Shown here piece by piece: positions 18,110-27,141 of a stretch of 64,000 bases of DNA. Location: the NCBI GenBank assembly GCA_045128635.1, contig JBGVRS010000151.1, positions 6,645 to 70,644 on the forward strand. The letters are read 5' to 3'. This stretch comes from HGM12587 sp045128635. GTDB lineage: Bacteria; Bacillota; Clostridia; Lachnospirales; Lachnospiraceae. The notes below the pieces were generated by a model that saw only the letters and a program-made list of their open reading frames with translations, was not told the DNA's origin and did no database searches. The position numbers and the translations under genes were made by a program. Every line of letters starts with the position of its first letter. The first letter of the stretch is position 1.

Positions 18110-18137
18110 TTGCTTTTTGCCTTAATATTGGTATAAT
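18110..18137 (+). promoter_or_regulatory. Promoter of the Asp23/Gls24 gene
   Basis: TTGCTT at 18110-18115 and TATAAT at 18132-18137, 16-base spacer, with a TGG extended -10 element (18129-18131). Confidence 0.75.
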
Positions 18138-18176
18138 GAAGAGTAGTAACGTTGAAATATAACGGAGGATTATATA

Positions 18177-18563
18177 ATGGAAAGAGACGAATTACGTAAA
18201 GGCTATACAATTTACGAAGATAAAGATGGAAATACAGTTCAGATCGCTGAAGATGTGATTGCATCAATCGCAGCAATGAGCATGAAAGATATCAAAGGTG
18301 TATATGCAGTTGGTTCAGGAATGAAGAACGGCATTATGGAAAAACTTGGATGGGAAGACCTTGCAAAAGGTGTTACTGTAGAAGTTTTAGAAGATGGCGT
18401 TATCGTAGACGTTGTAATCACTGTAAACTTTGATAAGAAGATTATGGAAGTATCCAAAGAAATTCAGGATAAGATCCAGACAACAATCAAGGATATGACA
18501 GACATGGATGTCATCGCAGTAAATGTACGTGTTGCCGGAGTAAATGAAGTGCCGGAAGCATAG
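18177..18563 (+). CDS. Asp23/Gls24 family envelope stress protein
   Basis: A 128-residue small alpha/beta protein of the Asp23/Gls24 (DUF322) family, with VIASIAAMSMKDIKGVYAVG and VDVVITVNFDKKIMEVSK. Family members sit at the inner face of the membrane and respond to alkaline or envelope stress in staphylococci and enterococci. In clostridia one copy often lies directly before nusB, as here. It has its own promoter and is followed by a hairpin before nusB. CGGAGGA precedes the ATG. Confidence 0.88.
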   Translation: MERDELRKGYTIYEDKDGNTVQIAEDVIASIAAMSMKDIKGVYAVGSGMKNGIMEKLGWEDLAKGVTVEVLEDGVIVDVVITVNFDKKIMEVSKEIQDKIQTTIKDMTDMDVIAVNVRVAGVNEVPEA

Positions 18564-18584
18564 GCTGCAAACAAGAATTTATGA

Positions 18585-18614
18585 GGGATGTCACTTTGAC
18601 ATCCCTATTTTAAA
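18585..18614 (+). terminator. Terminator-like hairpin before nusB
   Basis: GGGATGTCA (18585-18593) and TGACATCCC (18597-18605) form a perfect 9-bp stem with a 3-base loop, followed by TATTTT. Termination is probably partial, allowing read-through into nusB. Confidence 0.6.
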
Positions 18615-18641
18615 ATACAGGGATTCCCAAAGGAGAATATG

Positions 18642-19043
18642 ATGAAACGTAGAGAACTGAGAGAACACATTTTTGAAATTCTCTTCCGTGTAGAGTTTAT
18701 GAATGAAAACGATATGGAAGAACAGATGGAATTGTTTTTTGAAGATTTAGCAGAAGCAAAACCATCAGATGTGGACTACATTAAAAACAAATATATGGCA
18801 GTTCGTGAAAAAATGCCAATGATCGACATTATGATCGATGAAAAATCCAAAGGCTGGAAAACAAGCCGTATGGGTAAGGTGGAACTTACAATTTTAAGAC
18901 TTGCAGTTTATGAAATGTTATTCGATGAAGACGTTCCGGCAACTGTAGCAATCAATGAAGCAGTAGAAATCGCAAAGAAATTTGGCGGTGATGACACACC
19001 TGCATTTGTAAATGGTGTGCTTGCAAAAGTAATTGCGATTTAA
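18642..19043 (+). CDS. nusB: Transcription antitermination factor NusB
   Basis: A 133-residue all-helical protein that binds boxA RNA with NusE (S10) in rRNA antitermination. Conserved features are the N-terminal RRELREHIFEILFRVEF and the C-terminal TILRLAVYEMLF, VPATVAINEAVEIAKKFG and FVNGVLAKV. There are two adjacent ATGs; I chose 18642 because AGGAG ends six bases before it. It heads the conserved nusB-xseA-xseB-ispA-dxs run. Confidence 0.93.
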   Translation: MKRRELREHIFEILFRVEFMNENDMEEQMELFFEDLAEAKPSDVDYIKNKYMAVREKMPMIDIMIDEKSKGWKTSRMGKVELTILRLAVYEMLFDEDVPATVAINEAVEIAKKFGGDDTPAFVNGVLAKVIAI

Positions 19044-19056
19044 ATAAGGAAAGTGT

Positions 19057-20268
19057 ATGAAACAAAATGTTTACAGTGTAGGGCAGGTCAATACGTATAT
19101 TAAAAATATGTTTGGACAGGATTATCTGCTGAATCGTCTTTATGTGAAAGGTGAGGTGTCCAACTGTAAATATCACACGTCAGGACATGTCTATTTTTCA
19201 CTAAAGGATGAAACAGGTGCCATTGCCTGTGTCATGTTTGCTGCTCAAAGAAGCAACATGAAATTTCGTCTGGCAGAGGGTCAGAGAGTCATTGTTCTTG
19301 GCAGTGTGAGAGTCTATGAGAGAGATGGAAAATATCAGCTTTACGCCAACGAAATCGTATTAGATGGTGTAGGGCTGCTTTATGAGCGTTTTGTAGCGTT
19401 GAAGAAGGAATTGGAAGAGATGGGCATGTTTGCCCTGGAATACAAAAAGCCAATTCCTGCTTATTGTAAAAAAGTTGGAATTGTCACTGCACCAACAGGA
19501 GCTGCTATTCGGGATATTATGAATATTTCTAAACGAAGGAATCCTTATGTGCAGCTAATCTTATATCCGGCATTGGTACAGGGAGAAATGGCGGCGCCGA
19601 GCATCGTGCGTGGCATCGAAGCTCTGGATAAAATGGGACTGGATGTGATCATTGTAGGTCGTGGCGGTGGTTCCATGGAAGATTTGTGGGCGTTTAATGA
19701 AGAGATTGTTGCAAGAGCCATTTTTCATTGTCAGACCCCGGTAATCTCAGCGGTTGGGCATGAGACAGATACGACCATCGCAGACTATGTGGCAGATTTG
19801 CGTGCTCCGACACCTTCAGCGGCAGCAGAGCTTGCCGTTTACAATATCAGAGATGTATTGGATAAGCTGGATAGCTATAAAATGCGTATGAATCACGCAA
19901 TGACCGGCAAGGTACGTTTGATTCGGAAAGAGTTGGAAACTTACGAACTTCGCATCAAAGCACTGAGTCCTGCGCAGCAGTTGATTGAAAAACGTACACT
20001 GGCAGCAGATTTGGCAAATCAGCTGGAACTTAGTATGAAAAATAACCTGCGGGAAAAGAGATTTTTACTGCAGATGTATATAGAAAAACTAAATGGTCTG
20101 TCACCGCTTAAAAAACTGAATCAGGGTTACTCCTTTGTGGCGGATTCGTATGGGAAAGCGGTTACTTCTATTGAAGGAATCAAAGAATCTGATGAATTGA
20201 CGATTCATGTGACAGACGGTGAGATTAAGGCAAAGGTAAAGGAAACGAAAGGAATCATCAGAGTATGA
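19057..20268 (+). CDS. xseA: Exodeoxyribonuclease VII large subunit
   Basis: A 403-residue catalytic subunit of ExoVII, which degrades single-stranded DNA from both ends. The N-terminal OB-fold (YSVGQVNTYIK to about residue 100) binds ssDNA. The nuclease core contains GAAIRDI, GRGGGSMEDLW and the HETDTTIADYVAD segment. A coiled-coil region follows, and a C-terminal LNQGYSFV motif closes the protein. Its stop overlaps the xseB start by four bases, so the two subunits are translationally coupled. Confidence 0.95.
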   Translation: MKQNVYSVGQVNTYIKNMFGQDYLLNRLYVKGEVSNCKYHTSGHVYFSLKDETGAIACVMFAAQRSNMKFRLAEGQRVIVLGSVRVYERDGKYQLYANEIVLDGVGLLYERFVALKKELEEMGMFALEYKKPIPAYCKKVGIVTAPTGAAIRDIMNISKRRNPYVQLILYPALVQGEMAAPSIVRGIEALDKMGLDVIIVGRGGGSMEDLWAFNEEIVARAIFHCQTPVISAVGHETDTTIADYVADLRAPTPSAAAELAVYNIRDVLDKLDSYKMRMNHAMTGKVRLIRKELETYELRIKALSPAQQLIEKRTLAADLANQLELSMKNNLREKRFLLQMYIEKLNGLSPLKKLNQGYSFVADSYGKAVTSIEGIKESDELTIHVTDGEIKAKVKETKGIIRV

Positions 20269-20459
20269 CACTGGAAAAAGCATTTGAGGAATTAGAAGTG
20301 ATTATCGAAAAAATGAACTCAAAAGAGGTATCTTTGGATGATTCATTTTCCCTTTATACAGAAGGAACAAAACTTTTAAAATATTGTAACGAGCAGCTGG
20401 ATACGGTAGAAAAGAAGATGCTCGTTTTAAGTGAGGAAGGTGAACTTCATGAGTTTTAA
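20265..20459 (+). CDS. xseB: Exodeoxyribonuclease VII small subunit
   Basis: A 64-residue helical protein with the family motif FEELEVIIEKMNSKEVSLDD and SLYTEGTKLLKYC. It packs along the XseA coiled coil and controls the nuclease. Length is normal. It overlaps xseA by four bases and the next gene by eleven. Confidence 0.92.
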   Translation: MTLEKAFEELEVIIEKMNSKEVSLDDSFSLYTEGTKLLKYCNEQLDTVEKKMLVLSEEGELHEF

Positions 20460-21333
20460 AGAACAGATGGCTGGAAAAGTTGCTGAAATTGAAGAGATTT
20501 TAAAGGCTTATATGCCAAAAGAAGAAGGCACGCAGAAACTGATCATGGAAGCAATGAATTATTCCGTGACAGTCGGAGGCAAACGTCTGCGACCAATGCT
20601 GATGCAGGAAACTTATCGTTTATTTGGCGGTGAGGGAGATGCGATTGAACCATTTATGGCAGCACAGGAAATGATTCATACCTACTCACTGGTTCATGAT
20701 GATCTTCCGGCAATGGACAATGATGAATATCGCCGCGGAAAGAAGACTACCTGGGTAGCTTATGGCGAAGATATGGCAATCCTTGCAGGGGATGGTCTGT
20801 TAAACTATGCATTTGAAACTGCTTTGAAGGCATTTGGAAAAGAAGATGCCGTGAGAGTGGCAGAGTGTTTAAAAATTTTAGCCGGAAAAGCCGGAATTTA
20901 TGGCATGATTGGTGGCCAGGTGGTCGATGTCATGTCAGAAGAAAAGAAAATTGATATGGAAACATTGCTTTTCATTCACCGCAATAAAACAAGTGCACTG
21001 ATCCAGAGTTCCATGATGATTGGTGCAGTGATGGCTGGCGCATCGAAAGAAGATGTGGAAAAAATTGAGAAAATCGGTGAAGATATCGGTCTTGCGTTCC
21101 AGATTCAGGATGATATTTTGGATGTAACAAGCTCTTTAGAAGTGCTTGGAAAACCTGTGGGCAGCGATGAAAAGAATGAAAAGACAACCTATATTACTCT
21201 AGAGGGATTTGAAAAATCCAAAAAAGATGTGGAAGAAATTTCCCACAGAGCCATTGCCGGCTTAAAATCATTTGAGAGGGAAAATCAGTTTTTGAATGAA
21301 CTGGTAGAAATGTTAATACATAGAGAAAAGTAA
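20449..21333 (+). CDS. ispA: Polyprenyl (farnesyl/geranyl) diphosphate synthase
   Basis: A 294-residue trans-isoprenyl diphosphate synthase that condenses isopentenyl and allylic diphosphates. The first Asp-rich motif is DDLPAMDND with RRGKKTTW after it, and the second is FQIQDDILDV. Both bind magnesium-diphosphate. GGKRLRPML near residue 45 is also typical. The start at 20449 follows AGGAAGG by eight bases and overlaps the xseB end. It sits directly before dxs, which makes its precursor, so the pair supplies isoprenoids. Confidence 0.92.
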   Translation: MSFKEQMAGKVAEIEEILKAYMPKEEGTQKLIMEAMNYSVTVGGKRLRPMLMQETYRLFGGEGDAIEPFMAAQEMIHTYSLVHDDLPAMDNDEYRRGKKTTWVAYGEDMAILAGDGLLNYAFETALKAFGKEDAVRVAECLKILAGKAGIYGMIGGQVVDVMSEEKKIDMETLLFIHRNKTSALIQSSMMIGAVMAGASKEDVEKIEKIGEDIGLAFQIQDDILDVTSSLEVLGKPVGSDEKNEKTTYITLEGFEKSKKDVEEISHRAIAGLKSFERENQFLNELVEMLIHREK

Positions 21334-21343
21334 GGTAACTGCT

Positions 21344-23203
21344 ATGGTATTAGAAAAAATTAACGAAGTAAATGATATTAAAAATTTAAGCTGGGAAGAA
21401 CTGGAAGTTTTATCGGAAGAAATCAGAGAATTTCTCATTGAGAAAATCAGCGTTACCGGTGGACACCTTGCACCAAATCTGGGTGTTGTGGAGCTTACCA
21501 TGGCGCTTCATCTGAGTTTTGATCTTCCGGCAGACAAAATTGTCTGGGATGTTGGACATCAGGCATATACCCATAAGATTCTGACCGGTCGTAAAACCGG
21601 TTTTGATGAACTGCGCAAATATGGCGGTATGAGCGGTTTTCCAAAGAGAAAAGAAAGCGACTGCGACTGCTTTGATACAGGACATAGTTCTACTTCTATT
21701 TCAGCAGCAATGGGGCTTGTCAATGCCAGAGATCTTCTGGGCGAAAAACATCATGTAATTGCTGTTATTGGTGATGGAGCTCTTACCGGCGGTATGGCAT
21801 ATGAAGCGTTGAATAATGCTTCTCATTTAAAAAAGAATTTTATCATTGTATTAAATGACAACAAAATGTCGATTTCAGAAAACCTGGGCGGCATGTCAAA
21901 ATACTTAAATTCTATCAGAACTGCAGACTTTTATAACGGCTTAAAGAGTGGTGTGGAAAATACACTTATTCATATGGGCGGTCAGAAGGTTGCAGAAGGT
22001 CTGAAACGAACCAAAGATGGTATCAAACAGTGGTTTGTACCGGGAATGCTTTTTGAAAATATGGGTATTAAGTATTTAGGACCTGTAGACGGACATGATA
22101 TTGCAGCAATGCGCAGAGTATTCAGTGAAGCAAAACGTGTCAAAGGTGCAGTCATCGTACATGTGCTGACAAAAAAAGGCTGTGGATATGAACCGGCAGA
22201 AAAGAATCCGGCAAAATTCCATGGTACAGATCCATTTGTGATTGAAACCGGGCTTCCAAAGAAAAAGAAAGAAAAACCAAACTATACAGACGTTTTTTCA
22301 GCAGCGCTTTGTAAGCTTGCTGAAAAAGACGAAAATGTGGTTGCAATTACAGCAGCCATGCCGGATGGTACGGGACTTAAAAAATTTGCAAATCAATATC
22401 CAAAGAGATTTTTTGACGTTGGTATTGCAGAAGAGCATGCGGTAACTTTCGCAGCCGGGCTTGCGGCAGGCGGAATGACACCGGTAGTAGCCGTATATTC
22501 GTCGTTTTTACAGAGAGCCTATGACCAGATTGTGCATGATGTATGCATTCAGAACTTACATGTGGTTTTTGCTATTGACCGTGCAGGACTTGTTGGAAGT
22601 GATGGAGAAACCCATCAGGGAATTTTTGATTTATCTTTCCTTTCAAGTATTCCAAACCTTTGTATTATGGCACCAAAGAATAAGCAGGAATTATATTCTA
22701 TGCTGAAGTTTGCCTTAAAATATAATGGACCAATCGCAATCCGATACCCAAGAGGCGAAGCCTATGAAGGGTTAGAGGGATTCCGTGAAAAGATTGTTTA
22801 CGGCAAAGCAGAAGTACTTTATAAAGAACAGGATGTTGCACTATTTGCAGTTGGAAGTATGGTAAAAATTGCAGAGGAAGTGCGTGAAATATTAAAAGAA
22901 AAGGGCTTGAACTGTTCACTGATCAATGCCCGATTTGTAAAAGAATTTGATAAAGAACTGATCAGAGAATTATCAGCTGACCATAAACTTTTGGTTACGA
23001 TGGAAGAAAATGTAGTAACAGGCGGTTTTGGTGAGCATGTGGTTGACTATGTAAGCACAAATCACATTGATCTGGAAGTGGAAAAGGTTGCGCTTCCTGA
23101 TATGTATGTAGAACATGGCAATGTAAATATTCTCTACAGGGATGCAAAAATAGATGCAGAGTCCGTGGCAGAGCGTATTTTGGCAGTTACGGAAGCGTTA
23201 TAA
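21344..23203 (+). CDS. dxs: 1-deoxy-D-xylulose-5-phosphate synthase
   Basis: A 619-residue thiamine-diphosphate enzyme that joins pyruvate and glyceraldehyde-3-phosphate, the first step of the MEP isoprenoid pathway. Visible features are the N-terminal GGHLAPNLGVVELT, DVGHQAYTHKILTGR, the GDGALTGGMAYEALNNA metal/ThDP motif, and the transketolase-like second half with DVGIAEEHAVTFAAGLA and DRAGLVGSDGETHQG. The C-terminal domain has VTMEENVVTGGFG. The length is standard. It lies ten bases after ispA. Confidence 0.96.
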   Translation: MVLEKINEVNDIKNLSWEELEVLSEEIREFLIEKISVTGGHLAPNLGVVELTMALHLSFDLPADKIVWDVGHQAYTHKILTGRKTGFDELRKYGGMSGFPKRKESDCDCFDTGHSSTSISAAMGLVNARDLLGEKHHVIAVIGDGALTGGMAYEALNNASHLKKNFIIVLNDNKMSISENLGGMSKYLNSIRTADFYNGLKSGVENTLIHMGGQKVAEGLKRTKDGIKQWFVPGMLFENMGIKYLGPVDGHDIAAMRRVFSEAKRVKGAVIVHVLTKKGCGYEPAEKNPAKFHGTDPFVIETGLPKKKKEKPNYTDVFSAALCKLAEKDENVVAITAAMPDGTGLKKFANQYPKRFFDVGIAEEHAVTFAAGLAAGGMTPVVAVYSSFLQRAYDQIVHDVCIQNLHVVFAIDRAGLVGSDGETHQGIFDLSFLSSIPNLCIMAPKNKQELYSMLKFALKYNGPIAIRYPRGEAYEGLEGFREKIVYGKAEVLYKEQDVALFAVGSMVKIAEEVREILKEKGLNCSLINARFVKEFDKELIRELSADHKLLVTMEENVVTGGFGEHVVDYVSTNHIDLEVEKVALPDMYVEHGNVNILYRDAKIDAESVAERILAVTEAL

Positions 23204-23213
23204 GAGGAAAGAC

Positions 23214-24011
23214 ATGAAAGAACGATTAGATGTATTGCTGGTCGGCAGAGGACTGGCACAGTCGAGAGAAAAAGCAAAAGCAATCATTATGTCCGGAAAT
23301 GTATTTGTGGAAGGTCAGAGAGAAGATAAGGCCGGAACCATGTTTCCTGATACAGTAAACATTGAAGTGAAAGGGTATGTACAGAAGTATGTAAGCCGTG
23401 GTGGTTTAAAGCTTGAAAAGGCTATGGATCATTTTGACGTGTCGTTGCAGGATAAAGTATGTATGGATGTAGGTTCTTCTACAGGCGGTTTTACAGATTG
23501 CATGCTTCAGAACGGTGCGTGTAAAGTGTATGCAGTAGATGTCGGTCACGGACAGCTGGACTGGAAGCTTCGCAATGACGAACGAGTTGTTTGTATGGAA
23601 CGTACCAACATTCGTTACGTAACTCCGGAGGATTTACAGGAACCTCCTTCATTTGTATCTATCGATGTGGCTTTTATTTCTCTGACAAAGGTTTTGGAAC
23701 CAGTAAAAAATGTGATGACAGAAGACGGTCAGGTGGTCTGTCTGATTAAACCGCAGTTTGAGGCTGGAAGAGAAAAAGTTGGAAAAAAAGGTGTAGTGCG
23801 AGATAAAGAGGTTCATTTGGAAGTCATCGAAATGGTGATTTTATACGCACAGTCCCTTGGATTTGAAATTAAAAATTTAGAGTTTTCTCCGATTAAAGGT
23901 CCGGAAGGAAACATTGAATATCTGTTACATTTACAGAACAACAGTCAGGGCATCGCAGAACATGTAGACCCTGCAGCGTGCGTCATGGAGGCGCATAAGA
24001 CATTATCTTAA
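23214..24011 (+). CDS. tlyA: TlyA family rRNA 2'-O-methyltransferase
   Basis: A 265-residue protein with an N-terminal S4 RNA-binding domain (RLDVLLVGRGLAQSREKAK to about 60) and an FtsJ-like SAM methyltransferase domain with DVGSSTGGFTDCML, VDVGHGQLDW and IDVAFISLTKV. TlyA in mycobacteria methylates 16S and 23S rRNA and affects capreomycin sensitivity. The position between dxs and nadK is conserved in Firmicutes. I used the ATG at 23214 with AGAGGAAA upstream; the longer frame overlaps the dxs C-terminus. Confidence 0.92.
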   Translation: MKERLDVLLVGRGLAQSREKAKAIIMSGNVFVEGQREDKAGTMFPDTVNIEVKGYVQKYVSRGGLKLEKAMDHFDVSLQDKVCMDVGSSTGGFTDCMLQNGACKVYAVDVGHGQLDWKLRNDERVVCMERTNIRYVTPEDLQEPPSFVSIDVAFISLTKVLEPVKNVMTEDGQVVCLIKPQFEAGREKVGKKGVVRDKEVHLEVIEMVILYAQSLGFEIKNLEFSPIKGPEGNIEYLLHLQNNSQGIAEHVDPAACVMEAHKTLS

Positions 24012-24021
24012 GAGGCAGCAT

Positions 24022-24888
24022 ATGAACAAATTTTACATCATTACCAATCATCAAAAAGATGAAAAATTGGAAGTGACAAGAAAAATCCAGGAATATCTGG
24101 AAAAACATGGAAAAGTCTGCTATATCCAGTGTGAGGCAAAACCGGGTGCAGACACAGAAAACTATAGATTTACAAATGCAGCAGAAATTCCGGAAGATGT
24201 GGAATGTGTACTGGTACTTGGCGGTGACGGAACATTGATTCAGGCAGCCAGAGATACCATTCATCGCAATATCCCACTTCTGGGCTTTAACTTTGGTACA
24301 CTGGGATTTCTTGCTGAAATAGAAAAAGAAAATATGTATACAGCACTGGATAAGCTGATGAATAATGAATATTATCTGGAGTCCAGAATGATGCTGACAG
24401 GGACAGTTTATCGTGATGGAGAACCTATGATGTCTGACATTGCGTTAAATGATATTGTTTTGAACCGAAGCGGGGCACTGCGCACAATTAATTACGAAAT
24501 TTACGTAAATGGTGACTTCTTATACTCCTGCCCGGCTGACGGAATCATTATTTCCACTCCAACGGGATCGACAGGATACAACCTGTCTGCCAGAGGACCG
24601 ATTGTGTCTCCAAGCTCATCCATGATTGTTTTGACACCAATCTGTCCGCACAGTCTGACATCCAGCAGTATTGTTTTGTCTGCTGATGACAAGGTTGCAG
24701 TCAAGATGGGTCCAGGCAGAAGAAATGCAAATGAAGCAGCCGTTGTGACTTTTGATGGCGCACAGTCAGCTGGACTGATCATCGGAGATTATGTGGAAAT
24801 TACACAGGCAAAAGAAACTACCAAGCTTGTTAAAATCAGTAAAAAAAGTTTTGTAGAAACTGTAAGAAAGAAAATGCAATTTAATTAA
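24022..24888 (+). CDS. nadK: NAD kinase
   Basis: A 288-residue ATP-NAD kinase that makes NADP. The motif LVLGGDGTLIQAAR contains the catalytic Asp in GGDGT. NFGTLGFLAE, NDIVLNR and STPTGSTGYNLSA are family hallmarks for NAD and diphosphate binding. Its length is typical. AGAGGCAG provides a weak SD ten bases after tlyA. Confidence 0.96.
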   Translation: MNKFYIITNHQKDEKLEVTRKIQEYLEKHGKVCYIQCEAKPGADTENYRFTNAAEIPEDVECVLVLGGDGTLIQAARDTIHRNIPLLGFNFGTLGFLAEIEKENMYTALDKLMNNEYYLESRMMLTGTVYRDGEPMMSDIALNDIVLNRSGALRTINYEIYVNGDFLYSCPADGIIISTPTGSTGYNLSARGPIVSPSSSMIVLTPICPHSLTSSSIVLSADDKVAVKMGPGRRNANEAAVVTFDGAQSAGLIIGDYVEITQAKETTKLVKISKKSFVETVRKKMQFN

Positions 24889-24909
24889 ACGGCATTTTTG
24901 GGAGGTTAT

Positions 24910-25356
24910 ATGAAAGGAAAACGTCAGGAAGCCATTTTAGAACTGGTGAAAAAATACGAGATTGAAACCCAGGAAGAACTGGCGGAAAAGTTAAATAAAT
25001 CCGGTTTTGCAGTGACTCAGGCGACGATTTCAAGAGACATCAGAGAATTAAAGCTGACAAAGATTCAGCGTGGTGCAAAACAGGTATATGCTGCACTGGC
25101 TGAAAATAAGTATTCAAACAGCAATAAATACATTGATATTTTAAAGCACAGCTTTGTTTCCATGGATATGGCTCAAAATATTTTGGTGGTAAAAACAGCA
25201 TCCGGAACTGCTATGGCACTGGCTACTGCGCTGGACTCCCTGCATTGGGACGAAATTGTAGGAACAATTGCAGGAGATGATACGGTGATGTGCGCCATTC
25301 GTACAGTGGAAGATACGAAAAAGCTGATGAAAAGGCTTGAGGATATTTTAAAATAA
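24910..25356 (+). CDS. argR: Arginine repressor ArgR
   Basis: A 148-residue regulator. The N-terminal winged helix (about 1-70) has SGFAVTQATISRDIRELKL as the recognition region. The C-terminal domain (about 80-148) has GTAMALATALDSL and GTIAGDDTVMCAIRT, the arginine-binding and trimer-forming part. ArgR represses arginine synthesis and activates catabolism with arginine as corepressor. The ATG at 24910 follows GGAGG by four bases. The position upstream of recN is conserved in Firmicutes. Confidence 0.95.
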   Translation: MKGKRQEAILELVKKYEIETQEELAEKLNKSGFAVTQATISRDIRELKLTKIQRGAKQVYAALAENKYSNSNKYIDILKHSFVSMDMAQNILVVKTASGTAMALATALDSLHWDEIVGTIAGDDTVMCAIRTVEDTKKLMKRLEDILK

Positions 25357-25365
25357 GGTGAAACA

Positions 25366-27054
25366 ATGCTTATTCATTTACACATTAAAAATCTAGCATT
25401 AATTGAAGAATTAGAAATGGACTTTTCGGAAGGATTAAATATCATGACTGGTGAAACCGGTGCCGGAAAGTCTATTATTATTGGTTCCATAGAGCTTGCT
25501 CTTGGAGGAAAAGTTGACAGAGGATTTTTGCGGGAAGGTGCAGAGGAATCTTTAGCAGAACTTCTTTTTTCTGTGTCAGAGAATCAGGCAAAGGAAATTG
25601 AAAAACTGGGCATTCAGATAGAAGATGGGGAAGTGATTTTGTCCAGAAGGATTACAGGCAGCCGTTCGATTAATAAGATTAACGGTGAAACGGTGCCGGT
25701 ATCAAAGCTTCGGGAAGTAGCTGCTCATCTGATTGACATTCACGGACAGCATGAACATCAGTCTTTACTTCAGAAGAAAAAACAACTGGAAATTCTTGAT
25801 AAATTTGCTGCTGAAGAATTAAATGCGCCAAAAACGGAACTAAAAGTCGCTTATCAGGAATATTGCAGACTGAAAAAAGAACTGGAAGAGAGCAACTCTG
25901 ACAGCGAAGCAAGGGCAAGAGAGCTTTCTTTCTTAAGCTTTGAAGTGGAAGAAATTGAAGAAGCGGCACTTGTCATTGGAGAAGATGAGGAACTGGAAGA
26001 AGAGTATAAGAAACTGACGCATGGAAGAAAAATCATGGATGCCGTGTCGGAGGTTCATGGGCTTTGCGGTTATGAAAATTATGACAGTGCAGGAGAGTCT
26101 ATAGGAAAGGCGTTCCGTACACTTTGTTCTGTCACTGCTTATGATGAGAAGTTAAACGGTCTTAGTGAACAGTTGGGAACGATTGACAGTCTGTTAAATG
26201 ATTTTTCAAGAGATTTATCAGAATACATAGATGATTTTGATTTTTCAGAAGAACGTCTTGCGCAGATTGAAGAACGCTTAAATCTGATCAATAAGCTGAA
26301 AATGAAGCATGGCAAGACTATTGAAGCGATTTTAAACATTAAAAAAGAAAAAGAAGCTCGTATTGAAAAACTGCAAAATTTTGATCTGTATCTGGAAAAA
26401 CTTCAGAAGGATATGTCATCTGCTGAAAAGACCGTAGATGCATTATGTGGATGTATTTCTAAGATTAGAAAAGAAGCTGCGAAAGATTTAAGTGGCCAGA
26501 TTACAGCACATTTGGCAGAACTGAATTTTCTGGATGTTCGTTTTGAAATTCAGTTGGAACAAATGGATAGCTATAGTGCCAATGGTTATGACGAAACAGA
26601 GTATATGATTGCAGTTAATGTGGGAGAATCATTAAAACCCCTTGCCAAAGTAGCATCCGGTGGGGAATTGTCCCGTGTAATGTTGGCTTTAAAAACTGTA
26701 CTTGCAGACAAAGATGAAGTGGAAAGTATTATTTTTGATGAAATTGACACCGGTATCAGCGGACGAACTGCTCAGAAGGTATCTGAAAAAATGTCATTGA
26801 TCGGAAAGAATCGACAGGTCATCTGTATTACTCATTTACCTCAGATTGCATCTATGGCAGATGCACATTTCTTGATTGAAAAGACTGTTCAGGGACAGGT
26901 GACAACGACAGGAATCCGCAGATTAAAAGTTGCTGAAGAGGTAGAAGAACTTGCCAGAATGCTTGGCGGTGTAGAAATTACAGATAAAGTACTGGAAAAT
27001 GCGCAGGAAATGAAGAAACAGGCAAATGATTTAAAAGCCAAAAACTGCCAGTAA
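25366..27054 (+). CDS. recN: DNA repair protein RecN
   Basis: A 562-residue SMC-like ATPase in double-strand break repair. Walker A is GETGAGKSIIIG near residue 30. Long coiled-coil arms run from about 150 to 360. The C-terminal half has the signature LAKVASGGELSRVMLALK and Walker B IIFDEIDTGISG, then QVICITHLPQIA. It is full length and ends just before a strong terminator. Confidence 0.96.
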   Translation: MLIHLHIKNLALIEELEMDFSEGLNIMTGETGAGKSIIIGSIELALGGKVDRGFLREGAEESLAELLFSVSENQAKEIEKLGIQIEDGEVILSRRITGSRSINKINGETVPVSKLREVAAHLIDIHGQHEHQSLLQKKKQLEILDKFAAEELNAPKTELKVAYQEYCRLKKELEESNSDSEARARELSFLSFEVEEIEEAALVIGEDEELEEEYKKLTHGRKIMDAVSEVHGLCGYENYDSAGESIGKAFRTLCSVTAYDEKLNGLSEQLGTIDSLLNDFSRDLSEYIDDFDFSEERLAQIEERLNLINKLKMKHGKTIEAILNIKKEKEARIEKLQNFDLYLEKLQKDMSSAEKTVDALCGCISKIRKEAAKDLSGQITAHLAELNFLDVRFEIQLEQMDSYSANGYDETEYMIAVNVGESLKPLAKVASGGELSRVMLALKTVLADKDEVESIIFDEIDTGISGRTAQKVSEKMSLIGKNRQVICITHLPQIASMADAHFLIEKTVQGQVTTTGIRRLKVAEEVEELARMLGGVEITDKVLENAQEMKKQANDLKAKNCQ

Positions 27055-27079
27055 AAAAAGAAAGATATATCACATACTA

Positions 27080-27110
27080 AGAGAGGTGTTTGAAACATCT
27101 CTCTTTTTTC
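27080..27110 (+). terminator. Intrinsic terminator after recN
   Basis: GAGAGGTGTTT and AAACATCTCTC form a stem with one G-U pair, followed directly by TTTTTTC. It separates recN from spoIVB. Confidence 0.85.
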
Positions 27111-27141
27111 TTTGAGAAAATACATAGGGCGGTATGTGAAA

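Noticed and set aside
22242..22706. Plus-strand alternative frames inside dxs
   Set aside because: They overlap an intact full-length dxs in another frame and have no start signals.
27051..27079. GTAAA and CATACTA as a sigma-G-like promoter for spoIVB
   Set aside because: The -35 match is poor, spacing is long and a strong terminator directly follows, so it would not drive spoIVB.
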